Source of the DNA: CBDBKL01 sp965206675
GTDB taxonomy: Bacteria > Bdellovibrionota > Bdellovibrionia > Bdellovibrionales > JAKFYE01
Length of the DNA stretch: 64,000 nt
Assembly: GCA_965206675.1 (NCBI GenBank)
Contig: CBDBKL010000008.1
Span: forward strand, 62,001 to 126,000
Reading direction: 5' to 3'
A program made the translations under genes and the position numbers. Of this stretch, positions 54,249-63,482 are shown in pieces. Numbering within the stretch: position 1 is the first letter of the stretch; every line of letters starts with the position of its first letter. The notes below the pieces were generated by a model that worked only from the letters and a program-made list of their open reading frames with translations, did not search any database and was not told the origin of the DNA.

Positions 54249-56633
54249 TTATTTAACAAGAATGCTAAAAACTTTTCCTGGCTTGTAGATTGTTTTAAAA
54301 ATGCTCTTCTGATCTATAGCTTGTTGTACTCGCTTCAGCTCTTTAGCCGCTTGAAGTACAAAGTCTTCAGAGGCATCAACAGGAATATTTAATGTCCCTC
54401 GCATTTTTCCATTGACTTGCACAGCAAGAGTGACCTTTTCCTCCTTAACAAGAGCGGAGTCATACTCAGGCCATGGCGCAAGAGAAACCAACCCCTCACC
54501 GCCCAAACCTTCCCATAGCTCTTCAGCTAAATGAGGAGCAAAAGGCATTAACAATTGGGTCAAAATCATCAATGTTTTTCTTGGCCTTTCATTGGCCTTG
54601 TAAAGAGCATTGGTGAAGATCATCATCTGACTAATAGCCGTGTTAAAATCAAATGTTTCAATGTCCGAAGAGACTTTTTGGATCGTTTTATGTAAAAGTT
54701 TTTGAGTCTCCAAGGAGGGCTCTTTATCTTGCACCCCTCCCAAACCCTCATCAAAACACAATCTCCACACACGATCTAAGAACCTTTTGACACCCTCTAT
54801 GCCTGAGTCCTGCCAAGGTTTATCTTTTTCAAGAGGCCCCATAAACATTTCATAAACTCTTAAAGCATCAGCACCATATTTTTGTACAATATCATCAGGG
54901 TTAATAATATTCCCCCTTGATTTTGACATCTTTTCATTATCTTTACCCAAAATCATGCCCTGATGAACGAGCTTCTGAAAAGGCTCATCATGAGAAACCA
55001 AGCCCGCATCAAAAAGCACTTTTTGCCAAAAGCGCGAATACAAAAGATGTCCAACTGTGTGCTCTGGACCGCCAATGTAGAGGTCAACAGGCATCCAATA
55101 CTGTTGAGCAGAAAAACTAACAGGCTCTTTATCATTATGAGGGTCGGTGTATCTTAAAAAATACCAAGATGATCCGGCCGAACCCGGCATGGTATCTGTT
55201 TCTCGCACGCCTTCACCATCAGGAGCATTAAGCCACTCTTTATTTCTTGCCAGTGGACTCTCCCCTCTATCGGAAGGCTCAAAGTCTTTCACTTCAGGAA
55301 GCAAAACAGGAAGCTCTTGAGAATCAACTAACTTTATATCCCCATTGGGATAATGTACAATAGGGAAAGGCTCTCCCCAATACCGTTGCCGACTGAAAAG
55401 CCAATCCCTTAATTTGTAATGAATCTCTCGTTTTCCCAAATCTTTACCTTCAAGATACTCAATCGCTTTTAAAAGAGCTTCCGAAGATGAAAGTCCATTT
55501 AAAAACTCAGAATTTACCATCACCCCTTCATTAATAAAGGGAAGCTCTCCCCCCTCTATGACTCTTTGAATGGGAATATTAAATTTACTGGCAAATTCAA
55601 AGTCACGTTCATCATGAGCGGGTACAGCCATAATAGCACCTGTCCCGTAACCCATTAAAACGTAGTCCGCTACCCAGATGGGAAGTTTTTTTTCATTCAT
55701 AGGGTTAATAGCATAGGCCCCAATAAAAACACCGGTCTTTTCCGTGAGCATTTGCCTATCTCTTTCGCTTTTAGCTTTTGCTGTACGAACATAAGAGTCC
55801 ACTTCACTTTCTTGTTCCCTCGTTTTTAGTTGATCCAATAAAGGATGTTCAGGGGCAACAACCATAAATGTGGCACCAAATAGAGTATCCGGTCTTGTCG
55901 TAAACACAGATAAATGTTCATTAAGTCCAACTATGGGAAAATAAACGGACGCTCCCTCACTTTTGCCAATCCAATTCTTTTGAGCCTCTTTTGTTCTTGT
56001 TGGCCAATCAATTTTATCTAAACCCTCTATAAGCCTTTCCGCATAAGATGTGATCTTTAACATCCACTGCTTCATAAAAACACGCTCAACAGGATGCCCT
56101 CCCCTTTCACTCTTTCCATCCACAACTTCTTCATTCGCCAAAACTGTTTTTAAAGCGGGGCACCAATTGACAGGAGCCTCTTTTTGATACGCCAATCCCT
56201 TTTCATAAAGTTTTTCAAATATAAATTGCGTCCATTTATAAAAACTTGGATCACATGTGCTAATCTCTCGACTCCAATCAAAACTAAAACCTAATGCTTT
56301 CAATTGTTTTTTAAAATTAGAAATAGATTGTGCCGTGGTGATCTCTGGGTGAATACCCGTTTGAATAGCATACTGCTCTGCTGGTAAACCAAAGGCATCC
56401 CAACCCATGGGGTGTAAAACATTAAACCCCTTACAACGCTTATATCTAGAAATAATATCTGTAGCTGTATATCCCTCCGGATGACCCACATGAAGTCCCT
56501 GAGAGGAGGGGTAAGGGAACATATCTAAGACATAGTATTTGGGAAGATCTTTTTTTATTTCAACCTTAAAGACTTCCTTCTCATCCCAAACCTTTTGCCA
56601 TTTTGTTTCGATTTCCAAATGCGAATACTTCAT
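54249..56633 (-). CDS. leuS: Leucyl-tRNA synthetase
   Basis: 794 residues, slightly short for LeuRS. Class-I signatures are present: YPSSQGLHVGHPEGY (HIGH-type at 48-51) and KMSKSRGN in the C-terminal half, with the editing-domain segment VFTTRPDTLFGATF and GTGAIMAVPAHDERD between. It charges tRNA-Leu and proofreads. A Glu-Val-Asn-x-Lys-type end (VQVNGKMRGTLNIP) closes the protein. No sign of damage. Confidence 0.97.
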   Translation of the reverse strand: MKYSHLEIETKWQKVWDEKEVFKVEIKKDLPKYYVLDMFPYPSSQGLHVGHPEGYTATDIISRYKRCKGFNVLHPMGWDAFGLPAEQYAIQTGIHPEITTAQSISNFKKQLKALGFSFDWSREISTCDPSFYKWTQFIFEKLYEKGLAYQKEAPVNWCPALKTVLANEEVVDGKSERGGHPVERVFMKQWMLKITSYAERLIEGLDKIDWPTRTKEAQKNWIGKSEGASVYFPIVGLNEHLSVFTTRPDTLFGATFMVVAPEHPLLDQLKTREQESEVDSYVRTAKAKSERDRQMLTEKTGVFIGAYAINPMNEKKLPIWVADYVLMGYGTGAIMAVPAHDERDFEFASKFNIPIQRVIEGGELPFINEGVMVNSEFLNGLSSSEALLKAIEYLEGKDLGKREIHYKLRDWLFSRQRYWGEPFPIVHYPNGDIKLVDSQELPVLLPEVKDFEPSDRGESPLARNKEWLNAPDGEGVRETDTMPGSAGSSWYFLRYTDPHNDKEPVSFSAQQYWMPVDLYIGGPEHTVGHLLYSRFWQKVLFDAGLVSHDEPFQKLVHQGMILGKDNEKMSKSRGNIINPDDIVQKYGADALRVYEMFMGPLEKDKPWQDSGIEGVKRFLDRVWRLCFDEGLGGVQDKEPSLETQKLLHKTIQKVSSDIETFDFNTAISQMMIFTNALYKANERPRKTLMILTQLLMPFAPHLAEELWEGLGGEGLVSLAPWPEYDSALVKEEKVTLAVQVNGKMRGTLNIPVDASEDFVLQAAKELKRVQQAIDQKSIFKTIYKPGKVFSILVK

Positions 56634-56875
56634 GATATCAACCCTAACAGATTTTTTTCTCTCTCAAAACCATTCCCTTTAAAAAAGGATTTATAACAAC
56701 TTTTCCCAAAGTCAACTCACTAGTTGGTCATCAATATTTTAAGATCCCTGTGCACTCATAACTCCTTTCAACATTAACATTGACTCCCAATAGGCTCTAT
56801 ATATACTCAAGATATCTAGACTGGTTTGAGATTATCTGTAGAATTGTTTAAGGCCTATAAAAAAGGGGAATTTTT

Positions 56876-57622
56876 ATGACACTCACCAAAAGTATTTTCT
56901 ATATGACCTTGTACGCAACCTTCTTTTCCTTTTTCCAAATAGCCTACGCTCATATATCAAACACTGAAACCCTAGAGGAAAACTACGTTAGAAGTATCGA
57001 GGCTCCCGCTGAAAAAGCCATGGTAGAAACATGGGAAAATCTTACCCTAGAATTAAAGAGAAAAGAGAAGTTCCTCTTTAAAGCCGCAGAAGAGAACGAC
57101 GTCCTAAGCATAGAAACCCTTTTAAATGAAGGTGTTGATGTAGAAGCAAGAGACAGTAAAGGCAGGACAGCTTTACATATAGCTGCACAATCGAACAGCT
57201 CGGGGGCTATAGAAGCTCTTGAGAAAGCCGGGGCTGATTTAGAGGCCAGATATTTTGGAATGACACCTCTATTTTATTCTTCAGAAAGAGGCCATAAAGA
57301 AGCAACAAAGACTCTATTAAGATTGGGAGCCGATGTACATGCAAAATCTAGAAATCTTTCACCCGGAAGGACAGTTATGCATGGTGCTGCTCTGGATAGT
57401 AACTCTGAAATAATAAGAATTCTTTTAGAGGCAGGTGCTAATCTAGAAGCTCGAAATGATGACGGGGACACACCTTTAATCTATGTTGCAAGAAATGGGA
57501 TGGGTCAGTATGAAATGATAAGAATCCTCATTAACTTCGGGGCTAACATAGAGGCAAGAAACAATGTTGGAAAGACAGCTCAAGATTATATTCTCACAAG
57601 CCTTAAACTTGATGAAGAATAA
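56876..57622 (+). CDS. Exported ankyrin-repeat protein
   Basis: 248 residues. GGGGAA precedes the ATG. A signal peptide (residues 1-24, ending QIAYAH) is followed by a short acidic linker and about five ankyrin repeats from residue 60 (GRTALHIAAQSNSSGAIEAL, MTPLFYSSERGHKEATKTLL, GRTVMHGAALDSNSEIIRIL, GDTPLIYVARNGMGQYEMIR). It lacks the terminal cysteine found in several relatives. Divergent from leuS. Confidence 0.9.
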   Translation: MTLTKSIFYMTLYATFFSFFQIAYAHISNTETLEENYVRSIEAPAEKAMVETWENLTLELKRKEKFLFKAAEENDVLSIETLLNEGVDVEARDSKGRTALHIAAQSNSSGAIEALEKAGADLEARYFGMTPLFYSSERGHKEATKTLLRLGADVHAKSRNLSPGRTVMHGAALDSNSEIIRILLEAGANLEARNDDGDTPLIYVARNGMGQYEMIRILINFGANIEARNNVGKTAQDYILTSLKLDEE

Positions 57623-57707
57623 AATCCATCAAATGACATAGAGAATACATTCACACTTTAAATTCCTTTAGCATCTGTGAGTAACGCCTACTTTAAGGCA
57701 AAATATA

Positions 57708-58526
57708 TTAATTATTTCGGGAAAAAACTCCGGAAAAAATAAAAAGTAGCAATGCAATACTAGAAATTGAAGCACTCACTGGCAGTGAATAATAACCTCC
57801 TACCAAAGATCCCAGAGAAACGAGTAAAATTCCCAACAAAGGAGATATCACAAGAAAAGACCGCGCAGATTGACTGAAACTATAAGCCAAAAGTGGTGGA
57901 GCGACAAATAAAGATGTCACAAGCACCACTCCCATAATTTTAAGACAAATCACAACAGATAAGGCCGTTAAAATTAAAAAAATTAATTTATGCCTATCCG
58001 TTTGAACACCCTCTACTCGAGCCATATCTTCATTAAAAATAATCAATAAAAGTTTTTTTCGACATGTAAAAAGATAAATTACTGTTGTTATAGTTATCAT
58101 TAAAAAGAGATAAAAATCGTGAAGTTTTAAATCTTTTACATTACCAAAGAGAAGATGAAGAAGATCTTTTGACCCCTCTCCCGTTATATGAAGAATAACC
58201 AATCCCAATCCCATAAACCCTGAAAAGAGCATGGCTAAAATACCGTCAGTATCAAAGCTTTCTAATTTTTGAAAATGATAAATAAGAATAGCCAGTATAA
58301 TAGAAAATGGAACAAGTAGGGTCACTGGAGCAAGACCTGCTAAAAGAGCTAAGGCTGCAATAAAAAGCGAGGCATGAGCTACAGTATCTGTCATTAAACC
58401 CAATCTGTTCCATATAATATAAGGGCCTATAGCCCCTCCCAAGATACCCGCAATGAATAATGAGGCAGGCCATACCCAGTATGTTGCAAAATCAAGTGTG
58501 TGAACATGCTCAGTGAGAGTGTTCAT
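57708..58526 (-). CDS. znuB: Zinc/manganese ABC transporter permease (ZnuB-like)
   Basis: About 272 residues from the ATG at 58526, just inside the end of the ATPase gene (17-base overlap). About eight membrane helices, with WPASLFIAGILGGAIGPYIIW, RLGLMTDTVAHASLFIAALA, and VRVEGVQ-like cytoplasmic loop wording (EDMARVEGVQTDRHK). This is the ABC-3 permease family for zinc, manganese or iron. No periplasmic binding protein gene (ZnuA) is adjacent. Confidence 0.85.
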   Translation of the reverse strand: MNTLTEHVHTLDFATYWVWPASLFIAGILGGAIGPYIIWNRLGLMTDTVAHASLFIAALALLAGLAPVTLLVPFSIILAILIYHFQKLESFDTDGILAMLFSGFMGLGLVILHITGEGSKDLLHLLFGNVKDLKLHDFYLFLMITITTVIYLFTCRKKLLLIIFNEDMARVEGVQTDRHKLIFLILTALSVVICLKIMGVVLVTSLFVAPPLLAYSFSQSARSFLVISPLLGILLVSLGSLVGGYYSLPVSASISSIALLLFIFSGVFSRNN

Positions 58527-59196
58527 GAATGAAACTTTCCTTTCCATATATTTTGTGAAGACAAGAATGAAAATTTTCATCCTTAGGCGAACCATCAAAA
58601 AGCAATTCACCATGACCCAAACACACAGCTCGAGAAGCTTTCTTTGTAACTGCTGAAATATCATGCGTGATCACAACAGATGTCATCGCATTTTTAGCTC
58701 TTAGAGAGGATAACAGTTCGAAAAGTTGAACCTGCCCTGAGGAGTCTAATCCATCTGTCACTTCATCCAAAACTAAAAGATCAGGGGAAGATAGCAAAGC
58801 AAATGCTAAATAGATTTTTTGCATCCATCCAGGGGAAAGATCTTTAAGCCTCTTATCTTGAATGACATCATCAATTGACAAACTTTGTAGCACAGATGCC
58901 ACATCTGATGGGCTGGATTTCAAAGTTAAAAATTCTTTTACGCTAATGGGAAATGTTTTACTGGGTATTAAATTTTGAGGTACATACCCCATACGCACAC
59001 CCTTTTTTACAGAAAGAGTCCCCGATCGTACCTTCATTAAATCTAAAATACACCTTGCAAGCGTTGACTTTCCCGAACCATTGGGACCAATAACAAAGAG
59101 AAACTCACCCTTTTCAATAGAAAAATTAAGATTTTTAAAAAGAGTTTGAGATCCTCTTTGTACTTCAACGGACTTGAACTCAACCAGTGTATTCAT
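58510..59196 (-). CDS. znuC: Metal ABC transporter ATPase (ZnuC-like)
   Basis: 228 residues. Walker A GPNGSGKS (37-44), Q-loop GYVPQNL, signature LSPGWMQK (Gly-Gly replaced by Pro-Gly), Walker B LLVLDEVTDGLD and the switch histidine in VVITHDIS. The C-terminal HEHSH could bind metal. It supplies energy to the ZnuB-like permease, whose gene overlaps it. The signature deviates from LSGGQ, which is tolerated in some metal transporters. Confidence 0.87.
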   Translation of the reverse strand: MNTLVEFKSVEVQRGSQTLFKNLNFSIEKGEFLFVIGPNGSGKSTLARCILDLMKVRSGTLSVKKGVRMGYVPQNLIPSKTFPISVKEFLTLKSSPSDVASVLQSLSIDDVIQDKRLKDLSPGWMQKIYLAFALLSSPDLLVLDEVTDGLDSSGQVQLFELLSSLRAKNAMTSVVITHDISAVTKKASRAVCLGHGELLFDGSPKDENFHSCLHKIYGKESFIHEHSH

Positions 59197-59300
59197 CCCA
59201 ACTCTTATCTAGTATCTTTACGATATCGTCAAGTTGAACCACAAAGAAAACAGCAAGACTATTGAGTGGAAATTTTTACGCTATTGTGTAAAGCGGACAC

Positions 59301-60230
59301 CTATCTCATACGAAAGTGGCGCGCACGAAAGAAAGAAGAGACAAGTCGATAACTTCCCTTCGGGATTTTAATACGATGACCCCTTATATGGGGAGGGATA
59401 TAGCTCACTTTTAATTCTGGGTTCAAGTTGGAAAGTGCTGTATGAGTAACACCTATATAATCTGCCAGAGATTTTAAATCCGTCCCCCCAGGAACAACAA
59501 AATGCTCAATCTCTAGAGGGCGTTGATAGTTAATTTTTCTAAATCCATAGAGATAGGGAGCCTTGGCTATCAGTGCTGCGGCAATCCACTGAGGAACATA
59601 GTTTTGTGTTTCCTTGTAAAGTGCATTATTTTTACTCAAAGTCCAAAAATTCTTTGTCTTATGTTTTTTGATCATTCTTTTAACAAGGTTCTCTCCAGAA
59701 TTGTATCCGGCAGCAACCAAATACCAAGAACCAAACAATTTATAAAGATCCTTAAGATACCTGGCTGCAGCTTTTGTACTTTTGTCGAAATCGCGTCTTT
59801 CATCAAGCCACCAATTAACTTTAAGTCCATATCTCTCCGCCGTAGGCTTTATAAACTGCCAGGGACCTACGGCAGACGCTACACTTACTGCCTTTGGGGA
59901 AAAACCACTTTCAATCATAGATAGATAAACCAGGTCTTTGGGAAGTTTCTCTCTCTCCAAAATGGATGTGATATGAGGTATATGCTTTGATGATCTTTGT
60001 AGCCATATTTTAAATCTTTCATTTCCTTCTGTCTGAAAATAACGCATCCATTTTCGTACATATTTATTGTAGGCAATAGGTATATCAAAAACGACTAGTG
60101 AGTTATCATTGTAAGACAAACGAAATGGTGATGTGTTAAACCCCTGCTTTTCAAAACGATAGCTCTCTATTGAGGCAAAAGTTTTTAAAGAAATAAAAAG
60201 TAATAAAATTGACAAGAAGAATGTTCTCAT
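59301..60230 (-). CDS. Lytic murein transglycosylase with C-terminal LysM-like domain (MltD-like)
   Basis: 309 residues with a signal peptide (1-19). The transglycosylase (SLT) domain has the catalytic Glu107 in LPKDLVYLSMIESGF, SAVGPWQFIKPTAERYG, AAGYNSGENLVKR and NYVPQWIAAALIAK. The end (FVVPGGTDLKSLADYIGVT and LNPELKVSYIPPHIRGHRIK) is a LysM-like peptidoglycan-binding unit. It cleaves glycan strands with formation of 1,6-anhydro-MurNAc in the periplasm. The lack of a lipobox differs from E. coli MltD. Confidence 0.9.
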   Translation of the reverse strand: MRTFFLSILLLFISLKTFASIESYRFEKQGFNTSPFRLSYNDNSLVVFDIPIAYNKYVRKWMRYFQTEGNERFKIWLQRSSKHIPHITSILEREKLPKDLVYLSMIESGFSPKAVSVASAVGPWQFIKPTAERYGLKVNWWLDERRDFDKSTKAAARYLKDLYKLFGSWYLVAAGYNSGENLVKRMIKKHKTKNFWTLSKNNALYKETQNYVPQWIAAALIAKAPYLYGFRKINYQRPLEIEHFVVPGGTDLKSLADYIGVTHTALSNLNPELKVSYIPPHIRGHRIKIPKGSYRLVSSFFRARHFRMR

Positions 60231-60249
60231 GGTTCCATTATTTATTAGT

Positions 60250-60511
60250 TTCCAATGATTAGGAAATCATTTTTAGCAATGACTTCATTTTAATTTGCGA
60301 AACCTCTCTAAGACAAAAGTCTAGAGAGAGTAACTTTAACAAAGCGGGGGATTACTTTTTATAAGAAGTCAAACAGCAATACCAAAGAAGATAAAAACTT
60401 GAATGTGTTGCTGACAGAACTTTAATTTTTATAAAATCAAATTAACTCAATACAAGGATGTATTGAGTGGGGGGAGGCAGATGCCTACGGAAGGGCGGCT
60501 CCCCATTTTTT
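60250..60511 (+). ncRNA. Candidate small RNA upstream of the terminator
   Basis: The ~260 bases between the divergent transglycosylase start and the terminator contain no open frame of note. A plus-strand terminator with no gene before it suggests a non-coding transcript. I cannot define its 5' end or promoter, so the left boundary is a guess. Confidence 0.3.
60447..60511 (+). terminator. Double stem-loop with U-tract, no upstream plus-strand gene
   Basis: Two adjacent stems: TCAATACA (60447-60454) with TGTATTGA (60459-60466) around AGGA, then GGGGAG (60471-60476) with CTCCCC (60499-60504), followed by A and six T (60506-60511). The second is a good rho-independent terminator on the plus strand. 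The nearest gene to its left runs the other way, so the terminator may end a small RNA transcribed from about 60250-60440. Confidence 0.65.
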
Positions 60512-60722
60512 ATCCCTGCTTTAAATAAAAAATGAATGCTCATAAAAAATAACAACTTAAAGATCTCTATCGAACCCTTGCGTATACGGCTTCTTATTAT
60601 CTTAGAGCCCATCTATTAAAAGGAGAGTGCTCTCAGAAAGAACAATGAGCTTGCTCTTTCCAAAAAGTCATTGATCTAAAGAAATTTATGATGATACGCT
60701 GACGTTGTTATAGGGAGGTCTA

Positions 60723-61022
60723 TTGAAAACCGACTCTGATCTTCACCCCAGCACACCAGACATGAAACACTCTGATCCCCTGCCGAATACTTTAAAGACA
60801 CGTATCTCTAACTCAAAAGAAGACACCTCAAACATCAAACGAAACCATCCCCAAAATATCAAAAAAAATATACGGTCAAAGCAAGAAGTTGATGGCTATC
60901 GTGTTGCCAAATATAGGACTCTTATTGAAAAGGGTTTATATAAAGTCGATTCAGAAAAAGTAGCTCAAAAAATCATTGAAGCTCATGACGAAAATGGAAT
61001 TCTCACCCCGAAGAAAAGATAA
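60723..61022 (+). CDS. FlgM-like anti-sigma factor
   Basis: 99 residues from a TTG preceded by GGAGGT; the first ATG is 39 bases later. The N-terminal ~55 residues are polar and disordered. The C-terminal part, EVDGYRVAKYRTLIEKGLYK then VDSEKVAQKIIEAH, matches the sigma-28-binding end of FlgM (RVA-x-R-x2-I-x2-G-x-Y-x-V-D-x2-VA). FlgM holds FliA inactive until the hook is complete. No flagellar gene is nearby, so the symbol is withheld. Confidence 0.6.
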   Translation: MKTDSDLHPSTPDMKHSDPLPNTLKTRISNSKEDTSNIKRNHPQNIKKNIRSKQEVDGYRVAKYRTLIEKGLYKVDSEKVAQKIIEAHDENGILTPKKR

Positions 61023-61189
61023 TTTTCCCCTCTTCTACTTATTGACCGTTCTTATCATAGCCAAGCCATAAAAATTACAGGAAGACTTCTTTTTTAGAAA
61101 AAGATTCTATGTAAGTATTCCACCAGATTTTATTTCTATTCTCCGCTTATTAAAACTCTGCTTTATTGCACTAGAGTTTTTTAAGAAGC

Positions 61190-63223
61190 ATGATCTATAA
61201 ATACGGTACTTTTATGAAATCACTTGTAAATTCTCTTTGGACCATCATTATTTTATCCTTTTCATTACAAGCGATAAGCTCTGAGTGGTCTGAAGAACTC
61301 GAATGGGCCATCCGCACAGCTTACTTAGATAAAGTGAATAGACTCCTTGCCAATGAAAACCTGGATGTGAATGCCAGAAAAAAACCATTCAACCCCGATC
61401 ACAAGCTGGGAAACACGTATTTAGGTATAGCCGTAGAACACATAAATGATGAAAGAATCGTAGGAGCACTTCTAAAAGCCGGTGCTGATGTCAATGCTGA
61501 ACTAGAATATAGCCCTTCTGTTTTATTTCACGCTTTAGACTATGTCAGAAATGAAAAAGTCATAGAGGTACTTCTGAAATTTGGGGCCGATACAAAGATG
61601 CTAAGAAACAAAGGGGCAACGGGATATGGTGGGACAGTATTGCATGAGGCTGCAGAGTGGGGGCAAAATGAAAGAGTTGTCCAAATACTTCTAGATGACC
61701 CCAGCCTTACAACCGAGATCGTTAATGCAACAGATGCAGAGGGAAAAACAGCTTTGCAACGTGCAATGTATCAAAGCCAAATACAACATGATAAAGAAAG
61801 ACACCAAAGGATTGTTGATACATTTTTAAACCACCCAAAGGTAAAGGTTGATGGTTTTGAATTATTTAAACTTGCTATAGATGCCAATGATCTTAACCGC
61901 ATAAAAGAACTTATTGCAAATGAGAGAATCGATATAGACGCCAGAGGACCTTATAATAATACACCCCTGCAATATGCTGCAGAAAATGCAGAAGATGTAA
62001 GAGTCATAAATGCCTTTCTAGAAGGTGGGGCTAATGTCAATGCCATATCTGATCATGGAAACACAACCATACATTATGCTTTAAAGAATACGAAAACGGC
62101 AGGGATTGTGACAGCACTACTTAGAGATCCCAATATGGATACGGAGGGAATAAAAGGGTTGGCAAATGATCTGCTAAGAAGCCTTATATTTATTATACAT
62201 AATACTCTAGTGCCCCGATCCATAGATTTTAAAAATAACATAGAAGCTGTAAAAGAACTTTTTAGGGATAGAAAACTAAATCCCAATGAAACAGATGCAG
62301 AGGGAAGAACACTGTTACATCTTATAGCTAGAGGTTCTTCAAAAGGTTCCTTAGAGATCATGCAGGCACTGATTGAAGTCGGGGCTGATATACACGCAAC
62401 AGACAATCAGGGACGAACACCTCTTCATACGGCAGCAAATATAAAAAATGAAAAAGGAATAATAGTCCTTCTTGAAGCAGGCGCAGATGTGACAGTAACA
62501 GATAACGACAAACGAACACCTTTGCACCTACTCGTTCGCTCAAGAGAGATGCCCTCTTGGAATATACTATCAGACAGCATAAGTCCAATAGCTGTACAAG
62601 CCATTCTGGAAAATCCCAATTTTAGCACTATAGTCGCCAATGTAAGAGACAAGTATGACATGACACCCTTAGAAACGGCTGTTCGAAATCCTCAGTTGAA
62701 AAACTGGAAAGCTATAAAAAAGCTTCTTGATGATCCTCATATTCGCCCTAATATGACAAATAAACATGGAGAAACAGCACTGCATTTGCTTGTGGAAAGT
62801 GCAAGGTCAGGCGTCCTTATAACACTGTTTATTAATCATGAAAGGGTTTTAAAAAATCCAACAGACAACGACGGCAATACCCCATTTCACTCGGCTGCAG
62901 CTTTTTCAAATAATCCGAAAATTATTCAGGCCTTTCTTGATATCCCAGAAGTTAATATACATGCTTTGAACGATAAGGGACTAACTCCTTTTCAAGAAGC
63001 TGAAAACGCCATTGGTCAACGTCGATACATTCTTCAAGTCTTTCATAATCATCCTCGATTTAATAGATTTAAGGGTTCAGATACTGATACAGATCGTAAA
63101 GGTGATAAGAAAGCTAAGGAATCAAAACCTTGGCATTTGGAAGGCAACGTTATACGAGGGGCTTTTCCAAATGAAGAAATGGATACTCAAACCAATGAGG
63201 AAGAATTAAAACCTTGTTTTTAA
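61190..63223 (+). CDS. Large exported ankyrin-repeat protein ending in CF
   Basis: 677 residues from 61190, or 669 from the ATG at 61214, which gives a tidier signal peptide (MKSLVNSLWTIIILSFSLQA). AAGAAG lies before the first ATG, so the start is unsettled. About fifteen ankyrin repeats fill the rest, many of the form NNERVVQILLDDPS (a -DP-/-NP- sub-type) mixed with canonical units such as GRTPLHTAANIKNEKGIIVL. The end is EELKPCF after a charged region. The longest soluble ankyrin protein of the window; target unknown. tRNA-Arg follows 17 bases after its stop codon. Confidence 0.9.
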   Translation: MIYKYGTFMKSLVNSLWTIIILSFSLQAISSEWSEELEWAIRTAYLDKVNRLLANENLDVNARKKPFNPDHKLGNTYLGIAVEHINDERIVGALLKAGADVNAELEYSPSVLFHALDYVRNEKVIEVLLKFGADTKMLRNKGATGYGGTVLHEAAEWGQNERVVQILLDDPSLTTEIVNATDAEGKTALQRAMYQSQIQHDKERHQRIVDTFLNHPKVKVDGFELFKLAIDANDLNRIKELIANERIDIDARGPYNNTPLQYAAENAEDVRVINAFLEGGANVNAISDHGNTTIHYALKNTKTAGIVTALLRDPNMDTEGIKGLANDLLRSLIFIIHNTLVPRSIDFKNNIEAVKELFRDRKLNPNETDAEGRTLLHLIARGSSKGSLEIMQALIEVGADIHATDNQGRTPLHTAANIKNEKGIIVLLEAGADVTVTDNDKRTPLHLLVRSREMPSWNILSDSISPIAVQAILENPNFSTIVANVRDKYDMTPLETAVRNPQLKNWKAIKKLLDDPHIRPNMTNKHGETALHLLVESARSGVLITLFINHERVLKNPTDNDGNTPFHSAAAFSNNPKIIQAFLDIPEVNIHALNDKGLTPFQEAENAIGQRRYILQVFHNHPRFNRFKGSDTDTDRKGDKKAKESKPWHLEGNVIRGAFPNEEMDTQTNEEELKPCF

Positions 63224-63240
63224 ATAAATAGGAATTCAAT

Positions 63241-63317
63241 GGCCCCGTAGCTCAGTTGGATAGAGCACAAGTTTCCTAAACTTGGTGTCGCATGTTCGAA
63301 TCATGCCGGGGTCACCA
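63241..63317 (+). tRNA. tRNA-Arg (anticodon CCU)
   Basis: 77 bases with encoded CCA. Acceptor GGCCCCG pairs with CGGGGTC. D arm GCTC/GAGC, anticodon stem CAAGT/ACTTG with loop TTCCTAA (anticodon CCT in DNA), T arm GCATG/CATGC with loop TTCGAAT. The anticodon reads AGG arginine codons. All arms pair well. Confidence 0.95.
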
Positions 63318-63482
63318 TAACATACCTCTTTCTCGGGTCTTTGACAGAAACATTTTACAGCCCACTAGAACGTTTTGCGCTCAAACACATATCAAAACCA
63401 AAACAACACCCTGAAACAATCGGCTCTTAAATTGACTTAGAGAAAAGAACATTGTAGCACTTTTCTTATAAAGGATTTAATA

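Noticed and set aside
60723..61022. Flagellar gene cluster near the FlgM-like gene
   Set aside because: No other flagellar gene is present in the window, so I report only the FlgM-like protein.
22028..63223. C-terminal Cys tails read as eukaryotic CaaX prenylation boxes
   Set aside because: CaaX needs the cysteine at the fourth-last position followed by aliphatic residues. Here it is at the third- or second-last position with aromatic neighbours, and the proteins have Sec signals.
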